Assembly (NCBI GenBank): GCA_016213735.1
Contig: JACQZU010000019.1
Location: forward strand, 1-64,000
From: Acidobacteriota bacterium
Lineage (GTDB): Bacteria > Acidobacteriota > Holophagae > Holophagales > Holophagaceae
Direction of reading: 5' to 3'
DNA length: 64,000 nt
Shown: in pieces, positions 7,765 to 18,318 of the stretch
Layout: the number at the start of each line of letters is the position of its first letter
Numbering within the stretch: position 1 is the stretch's first letter
Notes under the pieces: generated by a model
The model's database searches: none
The model's input: only the letters and a program-made list of their open reading frames with translations
What the model was told of the DNA's origin: nothing
Translations under genes and position numbers: made by a program

Positions 7765-8163
7765 TCAGGCCTGCCCGAGGAAAACCGCCAGGGCGGCACA
7801 GGCCTCCTCGTAGGCTCCCTCCAGATCCTGGAGGAGTCTCCGGAGTTCCTCCACCGGCATGCCGCCCTTCCCCCCTCGCTCCATCTCGAAGGCCACGGCC
7901 CGCATCCGGAGGGCCCCGAGGGTGCCTGCCGCTCCCTTGAGGGCGTGGGCCATCTCGGAGACTCCCTGCAGCTCCCCCTCATCCAGGTTCCTCCGGAGCT
8001 GCGACAAGCGTTCAGGACTGTCCTGGCGGAAGAGGTCGAAAAGTTCTGCCAGGAGAGAGGTTCCCCCGTCGTCCAGGCCGAGCAGCTGATCAATCGTGGC
8101 GGGGTCCAGTCCCTCCGGAACCGGGCGGCCGGATGAATGGGCGGGGTGAAGGGGGCTGGCCAT
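7765..8163 (-). CDS. Orphan HPt (histidine phosphotransfer) domain protein
   Basis: A 132-residue, all-helical protein whose centre reads SEMAHALKGAAGTLGA. This is the HPt signature, in which the histidine of AHxLKG accepts phosphate from a response-regulator receiver and passes it on. No kinase or receiver is fused to it or adjacent, so its partners are elsewhere in the genome. The start at 8163 is supported by AAGGA nine bases upstream. A gene for a helical protein of unknown function starts divergently 100 bp away, so the two may share a regulatory region. Confidence 0.85.
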   Translation of the reverse strand: MASPLHPAHSSGRPVPEGLDPATIDQLLGLDDGGTSLLAELFDLFRQDSPERLSQLRRNLDEGELQGVSEMAHALKGAAGTLGALRMRAVAFEMERGGKGGMPVEELRRLLQDLEGAYEEACAALAVFLGQA

Positions 8164-8263
8164 GGAGGATCCTTCCGGGGGGACCCGGCGTGAAAAAAGG
8201 GTAGCCCAGAGCAGAATCGGATTTTCCGCCTTCCCGGTTGAGAATGGGATCATCGGAGGCCTC

Positions 8264-8740
8264 ATGGACCCGGGTTCGGGCACCCCCGCGGAACAGGCGC
8301 TCTCTCTCCTGTTTGGAAAGCTCCACCCACGTCTGGAGGACGCGGCCCACGCCCTCGGAACCGGCGCCGCCCCTGCCGTCCTGGAGGGCCTCCACCGTCG
8401 CCTGCAGCGGGCCAGGCTCCAGGCCGTGGCAGTCCTGGAACGCCTGGAGGAGGGCGCCGATCCGCCCGCCCTGGCTGACCTCCTCGGAACCCTCGCGGCC
8501 AATCTCACGCCCATCGGCGAGAACTTCCAGCAGAGCCTGGTATTGACCCAGCTCTGCCTGGAGGAGGCGCCGAGGGACCTGCTGCCCTTCGCCCCGGAAG
8601 GCTGCGTGGCGGCTTCGACCTGGGGCCGGAGGATGGTGACCTTCCTGGCACGGCTGGAAGACCCTGCCTTCCAGGCCCGCCAGCGCTGGACCGCCGTGGA
8701 CCCCGATCTCGGCGACGAGGCCCTGGAGGAGCCTTCCTGA
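8264..8740 (+). CDS. Hypothetical helical protein
   Basis: A 158-residue protein I do not recognise. It is rich in Ala, Leu, Glu and Arg with heptad-like spacing and should be almost fully alpha-helical and cytoplasmic (no signal peptide or membrane span). ATG 8264 is chosen because GGAGG lies just upstream; the frame is open back to 8162, but that longer start overlaps the divergent HPt gene. It precedes prmA by 28 bp and is probably cotranscribed with prmA and murI. Confidence 0.65.
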   Translation: MDPGSGTPAEQALSLLFGKLHPRLEDAAHALGTGAAPAVLEGLHRRLQRARLQAVAVLERLEEGADPPALADLLGTLAANLTPIGENFQQSLVLTQLCLEEAPRDLLPFAPEGCVAASTWGRRMVTFLARLEDPAFQARQRWTAVDPDLGDEALEEPS

Positions 8741-8768
8741 GCCCTTCCGGGCCGGTCACACTGGGACC

Positions 8769-9641
8769 ATGGAGCCCGCTGCGCAACACCTCCGATGGCG
8801 CCTGGAGGTCCCCGAAGGCGCGGAGGCGCCCCTGGAGGCGTGGCTGCTGGCCCAGGGGTCCACGGCCACCTACCGGGAGGCGGACCCCCCGTGCGCCTTC
8901 TATGCCTACTTCCCTCCGGGCCTGCGCCCTGACCCCGGGCGGCTCGAGGGTTTCCCCTCGATCCGGCTCCTGGACGTGGAGTCTTTCGACGACCAGGACT
9001 GGATCGCCAAGAGCAGGGAGGGCTTCGGTTGCCTGGAAGTGGGACGCCGATTCCACATCCGGCCCACCTGGGAGGATGGCTCAGGGCCCCAGGGCCGGGT
9101 CTCCATCCGGGTGAATCCCGGCCTGGCCTTCGGAACGGGAGGGCACGAGACCACCCGGCTCTGCATGGGAATGCTCGAATCCCTGGCCGAGGAGGGGAAG
9201 CTGGCGGAACCCATCCTGGATGTGGGTTCGGGCACCGGAATCCTGGCACTTGCCGCGCACCTCCTGGGGGCGGAAAACATCCTGGCCTTCGACCTGGATC
9301 CCGACTGCGGCCCGGCCATGGCGGAGTTGATCGCGGACAACCGCGACATCCTTCGCCATTCCCGCCCCTTCGAGGCCTTCATCGGCACCTTGGAGGACCC
9401 CCGGGTCGAAGCCGGGAAACCCTACGGAACCCTCCTCGCCAACATCCTCCTGGTCACCATCAGGGAACTCCTCCCGCGGCTCGGAGGGCTTGCCGCCCCC
9501 GGGGCCCTGCTGGTCGCCTCGGGCATCCTGGCCGAGCAGGAGGACGAGGCGCTGCTCACCCTGGCCAGCGGGGGATTCACTCCGCGGGCCATCGCCCGGG
9601 AAGGGGACTGGATCGCGCTCCTGGGGGAGCGGGGGTCGTGA
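8769..9641 (+). CDS. prmA: Ribosomal protein L11 methyltransferase
   Basis: A 290-residue class I methyltransferase with the PrmA layout: an N-terminal substrate-binding domain, a linker around DDQDWIAKSREGF, then the SAM fold with NPGLAFGTGGHETTRL and ILDVGSGTGILALAA, followed by the acidic DLDPDC. PrmA trimethylates amino groups of L11. A short motif LLANILLV stands where the family has NPPY/NI. Its TGA overlaps the GTG start of murI by four bases, so the two are translationally coupled. Confidence 0.95.
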   Translation: MEPAAQHLRWRLEVPEGAEAPLEAWLLAQGSTATYREADPPCAFYAYFPPGLRPDPGRLEGFPSIRLLDVESFDDQDWIAKSREGFGCLEVGRRFHIRPTWEDGSGPQGRVSIRVNPGLAFGTGGHETTRLCMGMLESLAEEGKLAEPILDVGSGTGILALAAHLLGAENILAFDLDPDCGPAMAELIADNRDILRHSRPFEAFIGTLEDPRVEAGKPYGTLLANILLVTIRELLPRLGGLAAPGALLVASGILAEQEDEALLTLASGGFTPRAIAREGDWIALLGERGS

Positions 9642-10426
9642 GGTCCGCGGACCAGCCCATCGGGGTCTTCGACTCCGGCATCGGCGGCCTGACCGTGGTC
9701 CGGGCGCTCCGGCGCCTGCTGCCCGGGGAAGCCATCGTGTACCTGGGGGACACGGCCCGGGTGCCCTACGGCACCAAGTCCCACGAAACCATCCAGCGCT
9801 ACACCGTCCAGGCGGGCGCGGTGCTCCAGCGGTTGAACCCCAAGCTTCTGGTGGTGGCCTGCAACACGGCCTCGGCCCACGGACTTCCGGCGCTCCAGTC
9901 CGTCAGCCCCTGCCCCGTGATGGGCGTGATCGAGCCTGGGGCGGAGGCCGCCTCGAAGGAGCGCGTGGTGGGCGTGATCGGGACCCTGGCCACAATCCGG
10001 AGCGGCGCCTACGAGTCGGCCATCCGCCGGCACAATCCGGCCACGGAGATCCATGCCGTCCCCTGCCCCCTGCTGGTGAGCCTGGCGGAGGAAGGCTGGT
10101 CCGAGGACCCCATCACCGAGGCCGTCTGCCGGCGCTACCTCCAGGCGATGCCACCCCAGGTGAGGACGATCGTCCTGGGCTGCACCCACTACCCGCTGCT
10201 TCTCCCGGCGCTGGGACGGGCCCGCACCGAGGCCCGGTGGATCGACAGCGGAGAGGTCACCGCCCAGTCGGTGGAACGACTTCTCAAGGGCGGGCTCGGT
10301 TTTCGGACCGAGAGCAGCCGGGGTCCGTTCAGGGTGCTCCTGACGGACGCCGGGACACGCCTGAAGGAGGTCGGCTCCGCCTTCCTGGGCGAGGCCCTGG
10401 AGAGCGTGGAGCTCGTGGAGCTCTGA
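9638..10426 (+). CDS. murI: Glutamate racemase
   Basis: A 262-residue enzyme that interconverts L- and D-glutamate for peptidoglycan. It shows the family start PIGVFDSGIGGLTVVRAL, GDTARVPYG, and the two catalytic cysteines in VACNTASA (Cys75) and LGCTHYPL (Cys182). The start is GTG at 9638, overlapping the prmA stop as GTGA, with GGGGGAG upstream. A degenerate inverted repeat follows the stop. Confidence 0.97.
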   Translation: MRSADQPIGVFDSGIGGLTVVRALRRLLPGEAIVYLGDTARVPYGTKSHETIQRYTVQAGAVLQRLNPKLLVVACNTASAHGLPALQSVSPCPVMGVIEPGAEAASKERVVGVIGTLATIRSGAYESAIRRHNPATEIHAVPCPLLVSLAEEGWSEDPITEAVCRRYLQAMPPQVRTIVLGCTHYPLLLPALGRARTEARWIDSGEVTAQSVERLLKGGLGFRTESSRGPFRVLLTDAGTRLKEVGSAFLGEALESVELVEL

Positions 10427-10465
10427 GCCGGCGTCCCGGCGACGGTGCCTGCAGGGATTCAGGAA

Positions 10466-10525
10466 CCGCCGCCAAAACGCCAACAAAAGAGAATTCAGTG
10501 CCCGTGCAGTTCTCGGCGTACTCGG
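10466..10525 (+). repeat. Degenerate CGCCAAG-type inverted repeat (copy 1)
   Basis: This lies in the 139-bp gap between murI and the convergent histidine kinase gene. It begins CCGCCGCC, then ACGCCAACAA and, about 25 bases later, TGCAGTTCTCGGCGT. The same order of blocks occurs at 44766-44844 (CCGCCGCC, ACGCCAAGAA, TGCAGTTCTTGGCGT), also just after a plus-strand stop codon and before a convergent gene. The two are diverged copies of one element; this copy has lost part of its arm pairing and has no T-run. Confidence 0.55.
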
Positions 10526-10565
10526 AGGGCAGGCCGCCCTTTCGTCGTGTCGAACCTCCCTGCCA

Positions 10566-12146
10566 TCAATCCGTCGAGGGGCGGCCAGGCAGACTGAAGA
10601 TGGCCCGGCTTCCACGACCGACCTCGCTCTCCATGCGGATCTCCCCGCCGTGGTTCCGGATGATCTCCCGGCAGATCGGCAGGCCCAGGCCCGTCCCCTT
10701 GCCTTCGGGTTTGGTGGTGAACATGGGCTTGAAGATCTTCGGGAGGTTTTCGGGGGAAATGCCGGCACCCGTGTCCTCCAGCTCGAAGCCCCAGCGTGTC
10801 TGGCCTTCGGGGGCATCCCGGTCGGGGCGGACCCGGAGGCGGATGGACCCTCCGTCCGGCATGGCGTCCACGGCATTGTTCACGAGATTGATGAACAGCT
10901 GCTCCATCTGTTTTCGGTCCACGTTCAGCTCCACGCCCCGCGGCGCCTCCAGGGCGAAGGTCACGCGGTGGGCCGCCAGGGTCGGGGACCAGAGCCGCTC
11001 CAGGTCTTCCACCAACTGGGGCAGGGCGACGGGCTCCTGGTTCAGCTGGGGCCGCCGGGTCATGTCCAGGAGGCGGCGCACGATGTCGCCCACCCGCTTG
11101 ATCTGGGCGGCGATGACCTCCAGGCGTTCCCGGGTGCGGTCCTGGATTTCCGGCTGGCCGAGGAGCAATTGAAGGTGGCCGTTCACCAGGTTCAGGGGGG
11201 TGCCCACCTCGTGGGCGAAGGCCGCGGTGAGCTGGCCCGCCACTGCAAGGCGCTCCTGTTGGCTGAGCTCCTCCCGCAGCAAGGCATTGCCCTCCATCAG
11301 GCTCGCCACCTCGGCCAGGGCCGCGTCGATCCGTTCCTGGAGGCCGGCATTCAGCCCCCGCACCTCCTCGAGCAGCGCCTCCCGGTCCGCGCCCACCCGC
11401 TGGAGTTCCTGGGCCATGGTGTTGAAGCGGTCCGCGATGAGGCCCAGTTCGTCCCGCCGCGCCGGGGCCCGGGCTTCCGGATCCCCCTGGGCCAGTCGAT
11501 CCATGGCCTGGGTGAGGTTCCTCAGGGGATCATTGACGAAGGCAGCCATGATCACCCACAGGAGGATGAATTCTCCCAGCAGGACCCAGGGCAGGATGTT
11601 GAGCGTCCGGTGGAGGTTCTCGGTCCAGACGACCTCCCACCGCTCCAGGTCGCAGTAGGTCCGGATGAGGGCCAGGGGCGGGCGGCCGGCCCGGGGATTC
11701 GGGATGGGGTAGAGGATCTCCCAGGCCCGGTTGCCTGTGGTCAGGGGCACCAGCTCGGCCTTCTGGATGCCCTTCCTCAGGGCTTCCTCGACTTCGGGCC
11801 CATGGGTCACCTGGGCTTCATCCCCGGAGGAAATCAAACCCAGGCCCTCACGGGTGAGGTGGAAGATGTCCACCTGGAAAATGCTGCGGCGCTCGCCAGC
11901 GATGCTTTCCAGCACGGTCTCGATCTTGCGGGGATCCTTGAACTCCGGGTCCCGCTCGAGAATGTCCTTCTTGACCACCTCGCAGGTCTCGAGGGCGAGG
12001 GTCTTGGTGTACTGCTCGATGATGAGGCGGTTGTTCTTGGTGATGGAGTAGACCATCCCGATGGTCAGCAGGCTGGTGACCGCGGCGGTGACGAGGAACA
12101 GTTTGGCGTGGAGACTGTGGATCCAGGCCAGGGCCTGGCGCTTCAT
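10566..12146 (-). CDS. Sensor histidine kinase with HAMP domain
   Basis: A 526-residue membrane kinase. The order is a membrane helix (about 14-35), a periplasmic sensor region (about 36-183), a second helix (184-204), HAMP (205-257), a coiled coil (about 258-300), HisKA with His312 in AAFAHEVGTPLNL, and an HATPase with N box INLVNNAVDAM, G1 DTGAGI and G2 GTGLGLPI. The AHEVGTPL form is typical of NtrB/ZraS-like kinases. No response regulator is adjacent. The start at 12146 overlaps the CHAD gene stop by four bases (ATGA), so the CHAD protein and kinase are coupled. Confidence 0.93.
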   Translation of the reverse strand: MKRQALAWIHSLHAKLFLVTAAVTSLLTIGMVYSITKNNRLIIEQYTKTLALETCEVVKKDILERDPEFKDPRKIETVLESIAGERRSIFQVDIFHLTREGLGLISSGDEAQVTHGPEVEEALRKGIQKAELVPLTTGNRAWEILYPIPNPRAGRPPLALIRTYCDLERWEVVWTENLHRTLNILPWVLLGEFILLWVIMAAFVNDPLRNLTQAMDRLAQGDPEARAPARRDELGLIADRFNTMAQELQRVGADREALLEEVRGLNAGLQERIDAALAEVASLMEGNALLREELSQQERLAVAGQLTAAFAHEVGTPLNLVNGHLQLLLGQPEIQDRTRERLEVIAAQIKRVGDIVRRLLDMTRRPQLNQEPVALPQLVEDLERLWSPTLAAHRVTFALEAPRGVELNVDRKQMEQLFINLVNNAVDAMPDGGSIRLRVRPDRDAPEGQTRWGFELEDTGAGISPENLPKIFKPMFTTKPEGKGTGLGLPICREIIRNHGGEIRMESEVGRGSRAIFSLPGRPSTD

Positions 12147-13030
12147 GGCGGTCCCTCGGCGGCTCCTGCCCAGGCGGCCAGACTTGGAAGGTCCAGGAGG
12201 GCCCCGGCCTCCTGGGCCGCCTCGAAAGCGGACCGACGCCGCTCGACCACGGCGCCCAGCAGGTCCAGGAATCCCGCCGCCAGCCTCGACCTGCCCCGTT
12301 CGGTCAGGAAGGCGTGCCTCCGCCAGAGATCCGCTTCCAGAACCGTCCAGTCGTGGTGGTCTCCCAGGGCGACCTGGAGCTTCCTCAGCCCTTCCAGCCA
12401 TTCCTGGGGCTTTTCAGGACCCAGGGGTCCCAGGATCTCGAGGGTGTATCGCAGCTTCTTGATCCGGATCCGGAGCTGGTGGAGCGTTTCCGGGTCCTCC
12501 CCCTTCAGGGCCCGCTCCGCGTCCTCCCGGGCCCGGCGGATCCCCGGACCCAGCAAGGACCCCAGGCTCGGGGGGGGACAGGCGGGGTCGACGGCCCAGG
12601 GGCCCCGGAACTCCAGGAGGTTCTTGAGGGCGCCCGGTTTCGTCGCGGCGATGTCCCGGCCCAGGCCTCGCCGGGCCTTCTTCCGGAGCCGGTCCAGGTC
12701 TTCCAGAAGGTGCTCCAGCACCGCGTGGCCGGCCTCAACCCCGGACTCCGGCGCCAGGGATTCGGCCCGGGCCAGCTGGATGTCCGCCTCACGCACCGGC
12801 CCCAGGAGGCGGGTGATGCGCCGGGTCCGTCGAACCGCCCCCTCCAGGGCGGGGTAGGCCCTGGGATCGAGAAAGGGGAACAGGGCCCGGAGGCGCCGGG
12901 TTCCCACCCGCACCTGGTGCACCGCCTCGACCTCGTCCGTCCAGCCCTCCCGGGCCGCCAGATCCAACACCCGCCCGACCCGGTCCTCCAGGACCCGGTG
13001 CAGGGCAAGCGTCCAGGGAAGGGAGGACAT
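12143..13030 (-). CDS. CHAD domain protein
   Basis: About 295 residues forming two helical CHAD repeats with conserved basic motifs HQVRVGTRRLRALFPF (N-terminal half) and LHQLRIRIKKLRYTLE (C-terminal half). CHAD domains bind polyphosphate through such His/Arg/Lys surfaces. There is no CYTH triphosphatase partner here; instead the gene overlaps a histidine kinase gene. The start is ATG 13030, or a GTG one codon earlier. No good ribosome-binding site is visible. It is divergent from uvrA, with an 86-bp shared upstream region. Confidence 0.88.
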   Translation of the reverse strand: MSSLPWTLALHRVLEDRVGRVLDLAAREGWTDEVEAVHQVRVGTRRLRALFPFLDPRAYPALEGAVRRTRRITRLLGPVREADIQLARAESLAPESGVEAGHAVLEHLLEDLDRLRKKARRGLGRDIAATKPGALKNLLEFRGPWAVDPACPPPSLGSLLGPGIRRAREDAERALKGEDPETLHQLRIRIKKLRYTLEILGPLGPEKPQEWLEGLRKLQVALGDHHDWTVLEADLWRRHAFLTERGRSRLAAGFLDLLGAVVERRRSAFEAAQEAGALLDLPSLAAWAGAAEGPP

Positions 13031-13116
13031 CACTGAGATTCTAGTCCCCGAAAAAGGGAAGGCTGGGACCCAAAAAGCGAACTTTTGGCGTAACCTTGTG
13101 CCTTCCGGGTGGGGGC

Positions 13117-15948
<2,832 letters not shown>

Positions 15949-16101
15949 TCAGCCCTGGATGTCCACCTTCTGGCCCTTGCCCGGCTCTCGGCTTGGAGGC
16001 TTCGGGGACTCCACCTGTTTCGGCTTGGGCGGAGGAGGGGCGGGCGGCCGGGGGCGCTGATCCTCGACCGGGCGGATCGGGGCACGGTTCTGGATCTTCA
16101 T
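15949..16101 (-). CDS. Small proline-rich ORF (50 residues)
   Basis: It starts at ATG 16101 behind GGGGGAA and runs to a TGA that abuts the uvrA stop codon on the other strand. The peptide is basic and about one quarter proline (a PPAPPPPKPK tract), with no hydrophobic segment. It sits 55 bp after the YjfB-type gene and would be the last gene of the fliW-csrA transcript. I do not recognise it, and it could be a chance open frame. Confidence 0.4.
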   Translation of the reverse strand: MKIQNRAPIRPVEDQRPRPPAPPPPKPKQVESPKPPSREPGKGQKVDIQG

Positions 16102-16156
16102 GGTTCCCCCGGGAAGAAGGGAGGGGCGGCCCCCTCATGGTGAATAAATTGCCGGA

Positions 16157-16330
16157 TCAGGCCTGGGCGTCGAACACCTGCCCCAGACCCGCGGCCTGCG
16201 CCATCAGCCGGACCAAGTCCTCGCCCTGCTGGGTCTGGAAGTCGAGCACCTTCCGCATGACCTGCATGGAAAAGGCAGCCTGCGTCTGGAGCTGGCGGGC
16301 AAGGAGGACGGATGCGGGGCTGATGTCCAT
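16157..16330 (-). CDS. YjfB-family putative motility protein
   Basis: A 57-residue helical protein, MDISPASVLLARQ..., with the YjfB pattern: an MDI start, a central Gln-rich helix with VMRKVLDFQTQQGEDLVRLM, and a short hydrophobic end. The family is often encoded near flagellar genes, and its function is not settled. The start is chosen at ATG 16330 from family length; a GAGGA lies 14 bases upstream, slightly far. Just upstream in the same direction are csrA and fliW, which supports a flagellar link. Confidence 0.7.
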   Translation of the reverse strand: MDISPASVLLARQLQTQAAFSMQVMRKVLDFQTQQGEDLVRLMAQAAGLGQVFDAQA

Positions 16331-16365
16331 GAAGGTCCGACGAATCCTCATCGGCCGAAGGAACC

Positions 16366-16608
16366 TCAACCTTGAGGGAACCGCTTCCGGAGGAGGGCGG
16401 CCGCGTCCGTGAGGTCGGGCTTCACCTTCGCGCTGGCGGCCCGGTTGGCCTCGGCGATGGCCTCGAAGACCTCGCGGCGGTGCACCTGAACCTCTCGGGG
16501 GGCCTGGATACCGAGCCGCACGCCGTCCTTGGTGATTCCCAGAACGACCACCTCGATCCTCCCGTCAATGATGATGGACTGCTCGGCCTTCCGGGTGATC
16601 ACCAGCAT
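16366..16608 (-). CDS. csrA: Carbon storage regulator CsrA, with C-terminal extension
   Basis: An 80-residue RNA-binding translational regulator. The core is canonical (MLVITRKAEQSIIID, GITKDGVRLGIQAPREVQVHRREVFEAI). In the family, beta-strands 1 and 5 bind GGA motifs in mRNA leaders. It is about 20 residues longer than E. coli CsrA; the extra tail KPDLTDAAALLRKRF is probably helical and is in the place used for FliW contacts in FliW-bearing bacteria. Its ATG overlaps the fliW TGA by one base (TGATG), giving coupled synthesis of the regulator and its antagonist. Confidence 0.96.
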   Translation of the reverse strand: MLVITRKAEQSIIIDGRIEVVVLGITKDGVRLGIQAPREVQVHRREVFEAIAEANRAASAKVKPDLTDAAALLRKRFPQG

Positions 16609-17009
16609 CAGCGCTCCCCCAGGATGGGGTACTGCAGCGGAAACTGGTCTCCGCTCAGGACGATCTGCCGGCCGACCCGGGTGCGGGCATTGATCACCAG
16701 GGGGCCCGCCAAGTTCGTGGTCATCCTCCGGGGGTCCTTGGGGACCACCACGAGGGTCAGGACCAGGGCGTCCTCCTCCCGCTCGAGGGCAAGCTGCCGG
16801 GCGTCCTCCTCGGGCAGTGGAACCACGTAGTCGGACTTCACGCTGGCCACGTCCATCACCACGAAGGAAAGGTCCGGCTGCTCCTCCGATTGGAGGAATT
16901 TCAGTGGATAGGCGTCCGGGGGCTCCAGGAGGCGGTACTTGGTGAGGCCCGGGAATCCCAGCAGCCCCTTGGGCAGCTCCAGCAGGGTTCCTTCTTCGTC
17001 CTGGGTCAT
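16608..17009 (-). CDS. fliW: Flagellar assembly factor FliW
   Basis: A 133-residue FliW with the typical PKGLLGFPGLTKYRLLE opening and TTNLAGPLVINARTRVGRQIVL near the end. FliW binds free flagellin or, when flagellin is exported, CsrA, so that CsrA activity follows flagellin level. It is encoded directly before csrA (one-base overlap), and its start overlaps the stop of the RNase D-like gene by four bases. Flagellin itself is not in the window. Confidence 0.95.
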   Translation of the reverse strand: MTQDEEGTLLELPKGLLGFPGLTKYRLLEPPDAYPLKFLQSEEQPDLSFVVMDVASVKSDYVVPLPEEDARQLALEREEDALVLTLVVVPKDPRRMTTNLAGPLVINARTRVGRQIVLSGDQFPLQYPILGER

Positions 17010-17980
17010 CGTGGGGGCTCCCCTTCAGCGTCCGCCTCCAGGCTACCTCTGTCCCGCCCGGTCCGCCCATCTTCCTCCACCAGACGCAGGGTGTCCTCCT
17101 CCCGGAGCACCTCCCAGAGCGCGTCGATCCGGCGCCGGCGGACCCGGGGGTTGGGAATGACCCGCTCCAGGGCCTCGCGGCTCCGGGGGGGGTGGTGCAG
17201 ACGGGCCAGGATCCATCGGTTCCCGAGTTCCATCACGGCGCCCACGTCCCCCTCGTTGCCCCACTGGAACCTCAGCTCCATGAGGCGGCGCGCCTTGCGT
17301 TCCGCCTCCTTGCCCAGGCCCATGCGCCGGATCTTCTCCACGATGGGGAAATCCGTGGGCTGGCGGTACTCGCGGATCCGCCTTCGGAGGGCGGCCATCT
17401 CCCCTGGGAGCTGGGCCAGGTTGCGGGCCACCTCGGGCTCTCCCCGGCGGATTTCGGCCTCCTCGGCCAGGGTGCGCAACAGGGGGAGCAGGAGGGCGGC
17501 GTCCCGTGCCGCGTAGACCAACTGGCTTTGCCGCAGGGGCCGGGCCATCCAGTTGCTGTCCTGCTCTTCCTTGGGGATGTCCACGCCGAGCTTGAGCCTG
17601 GCCAGGGTCTTGAGGCCCGGCTGGGGATAGCCCAGGGCCCGGGCGAGCAGCATGGTGTCCAACACGGAGCTCGGGGTCACATCGTAGAGGCGCTTGATGA
17701 CGATCCCATCCCCGCTGAAGTCGTGGATGATCCAGGGAATCTCGGCCAGGGCCTGGAGCACGGGCCTCATCAGATCAGGGATGGCCAGGGGATCCACCAG
17801 CCACACCCGGTCGTGGGTGGCCACCTGGAGCAAGGCCAGTACGCAGTGGTGGGTTCCCGTCAGGCTGAACTCCGCGTCCACCGCCAGGAGGTTCGCCCCG
17901 TGCCAGTGGGGCATGGCTTCGGCCACCGCCTCGGCGGAATCCACGAACACGGGCGGAATGTCGTAGCGTTCAGGGGACAT
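17006..17980 (-). CDS. rnd: Ribonuclease D-like 3'-5' exonuclease (DEDDy) with HRDC domain
   Basis: A 324-residue protein with DEDDy exonuclease motifs: VDAEFSL (Exo I, D35 and E37), HDFSGDGIVI (Exo II) and YAARDAALLLPL (Exo III with the Tyr). The C-terminal part from about residue 210, containing the NRWILARLHHPP...REALERV region, fits an HRDC fold. RNase D trims 3' ends of tRNA precursors and other structured RNA. It is the first gene of the operon with fliW and csrA, overlapping fliW by ATGA; that coupling of an RNA exonuclease with CsrA regulation is notable. The start at 17980 follows CAAGGGGAT. Confidence 0.88.
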   Translation of the reverse strand: MSPERYDIPPVFVDSAEAVAEAMPHWHGANLLAVDAEFSLTGTHHCVLALLQVATHDRVWLVDPLAIPDLMRPVLQALAEIPWIIHDFSGDGIVIKRLYDVTPSSVLDTMLLARALGYPQPGLKTLARLKLGVDIPKEEQDSNWMARPLRQSQLVYAARDAALLLPLLRTLAEEAEIRRGEPEVARNLAQLPGEMAALRRRIREYRQPTDFPIVEKIRRMGLGKEAERKARRLMELRFQWGNEGDVGAVMELGNRWILARLHHPPRSREALERVIPNPRVRRRRIDALWEVLREEDTLRLVEEDGRTGRDRGSLEADAEGEPPR

Positions 17981-18034
17981 CCCCTTGATTGTGCCGGATC
18001 TTCCCCCTGGGAGAATGGTTCCTGGAGACCGGGC

Positions 18035-18307
18035 ATGCGCAGCGCTTCCCTTTTCTGGACCACCTTCCTGACCGTCTTCCTTGCCGAACTGGGCGACAAG
18101 ACCCAGTTGGCCGCCATGACGGCCACCGCGAAAAGCGGCGCCCTGCTCACGGTCTTCCTCGCGGCCAGCGCCGCCCTGGTGTGCGCCACCGCCCTCGGCG
18201 TCGCCGTGGGTGGGGCCCTCTTCCGGGTGATCCCCGAGCAAGCCATCAAGTACGTCGCCGGCACCGCCTTCATCGGGGTCGGAGTCTGGGTGCTCTTCAA
18301 GGGCTGA
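18035..18307 (+). CDS. Single-domain GDT1/TMEM165 (UPF0016) membrane protein
   Basis: A 90-residue membrane protein of three predicted helices with the family motif AELGDKTQLA in helix 1. GDT1/MneA-type proteins export Mn2+ or exchange Ca2+/H+, and most have two such repeats. Here only one repeat is encoded, so the active form should be a homodimer or a hetero-oligomer with another copy. ATG 18035 has GGAG nine bases upstream. It is convergent with rsmE. Confidence 0.85.
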   Translation: MRSASLFWTTFLTVFLAELGDKTQLAAMTATAKSGALLTVFLAASAALVCATALGVAVGGALFRVIPEQAIKYVAGTAFIGVGVWVLFKG

Positions 18308-18318
18308 GGGATCCGGCC

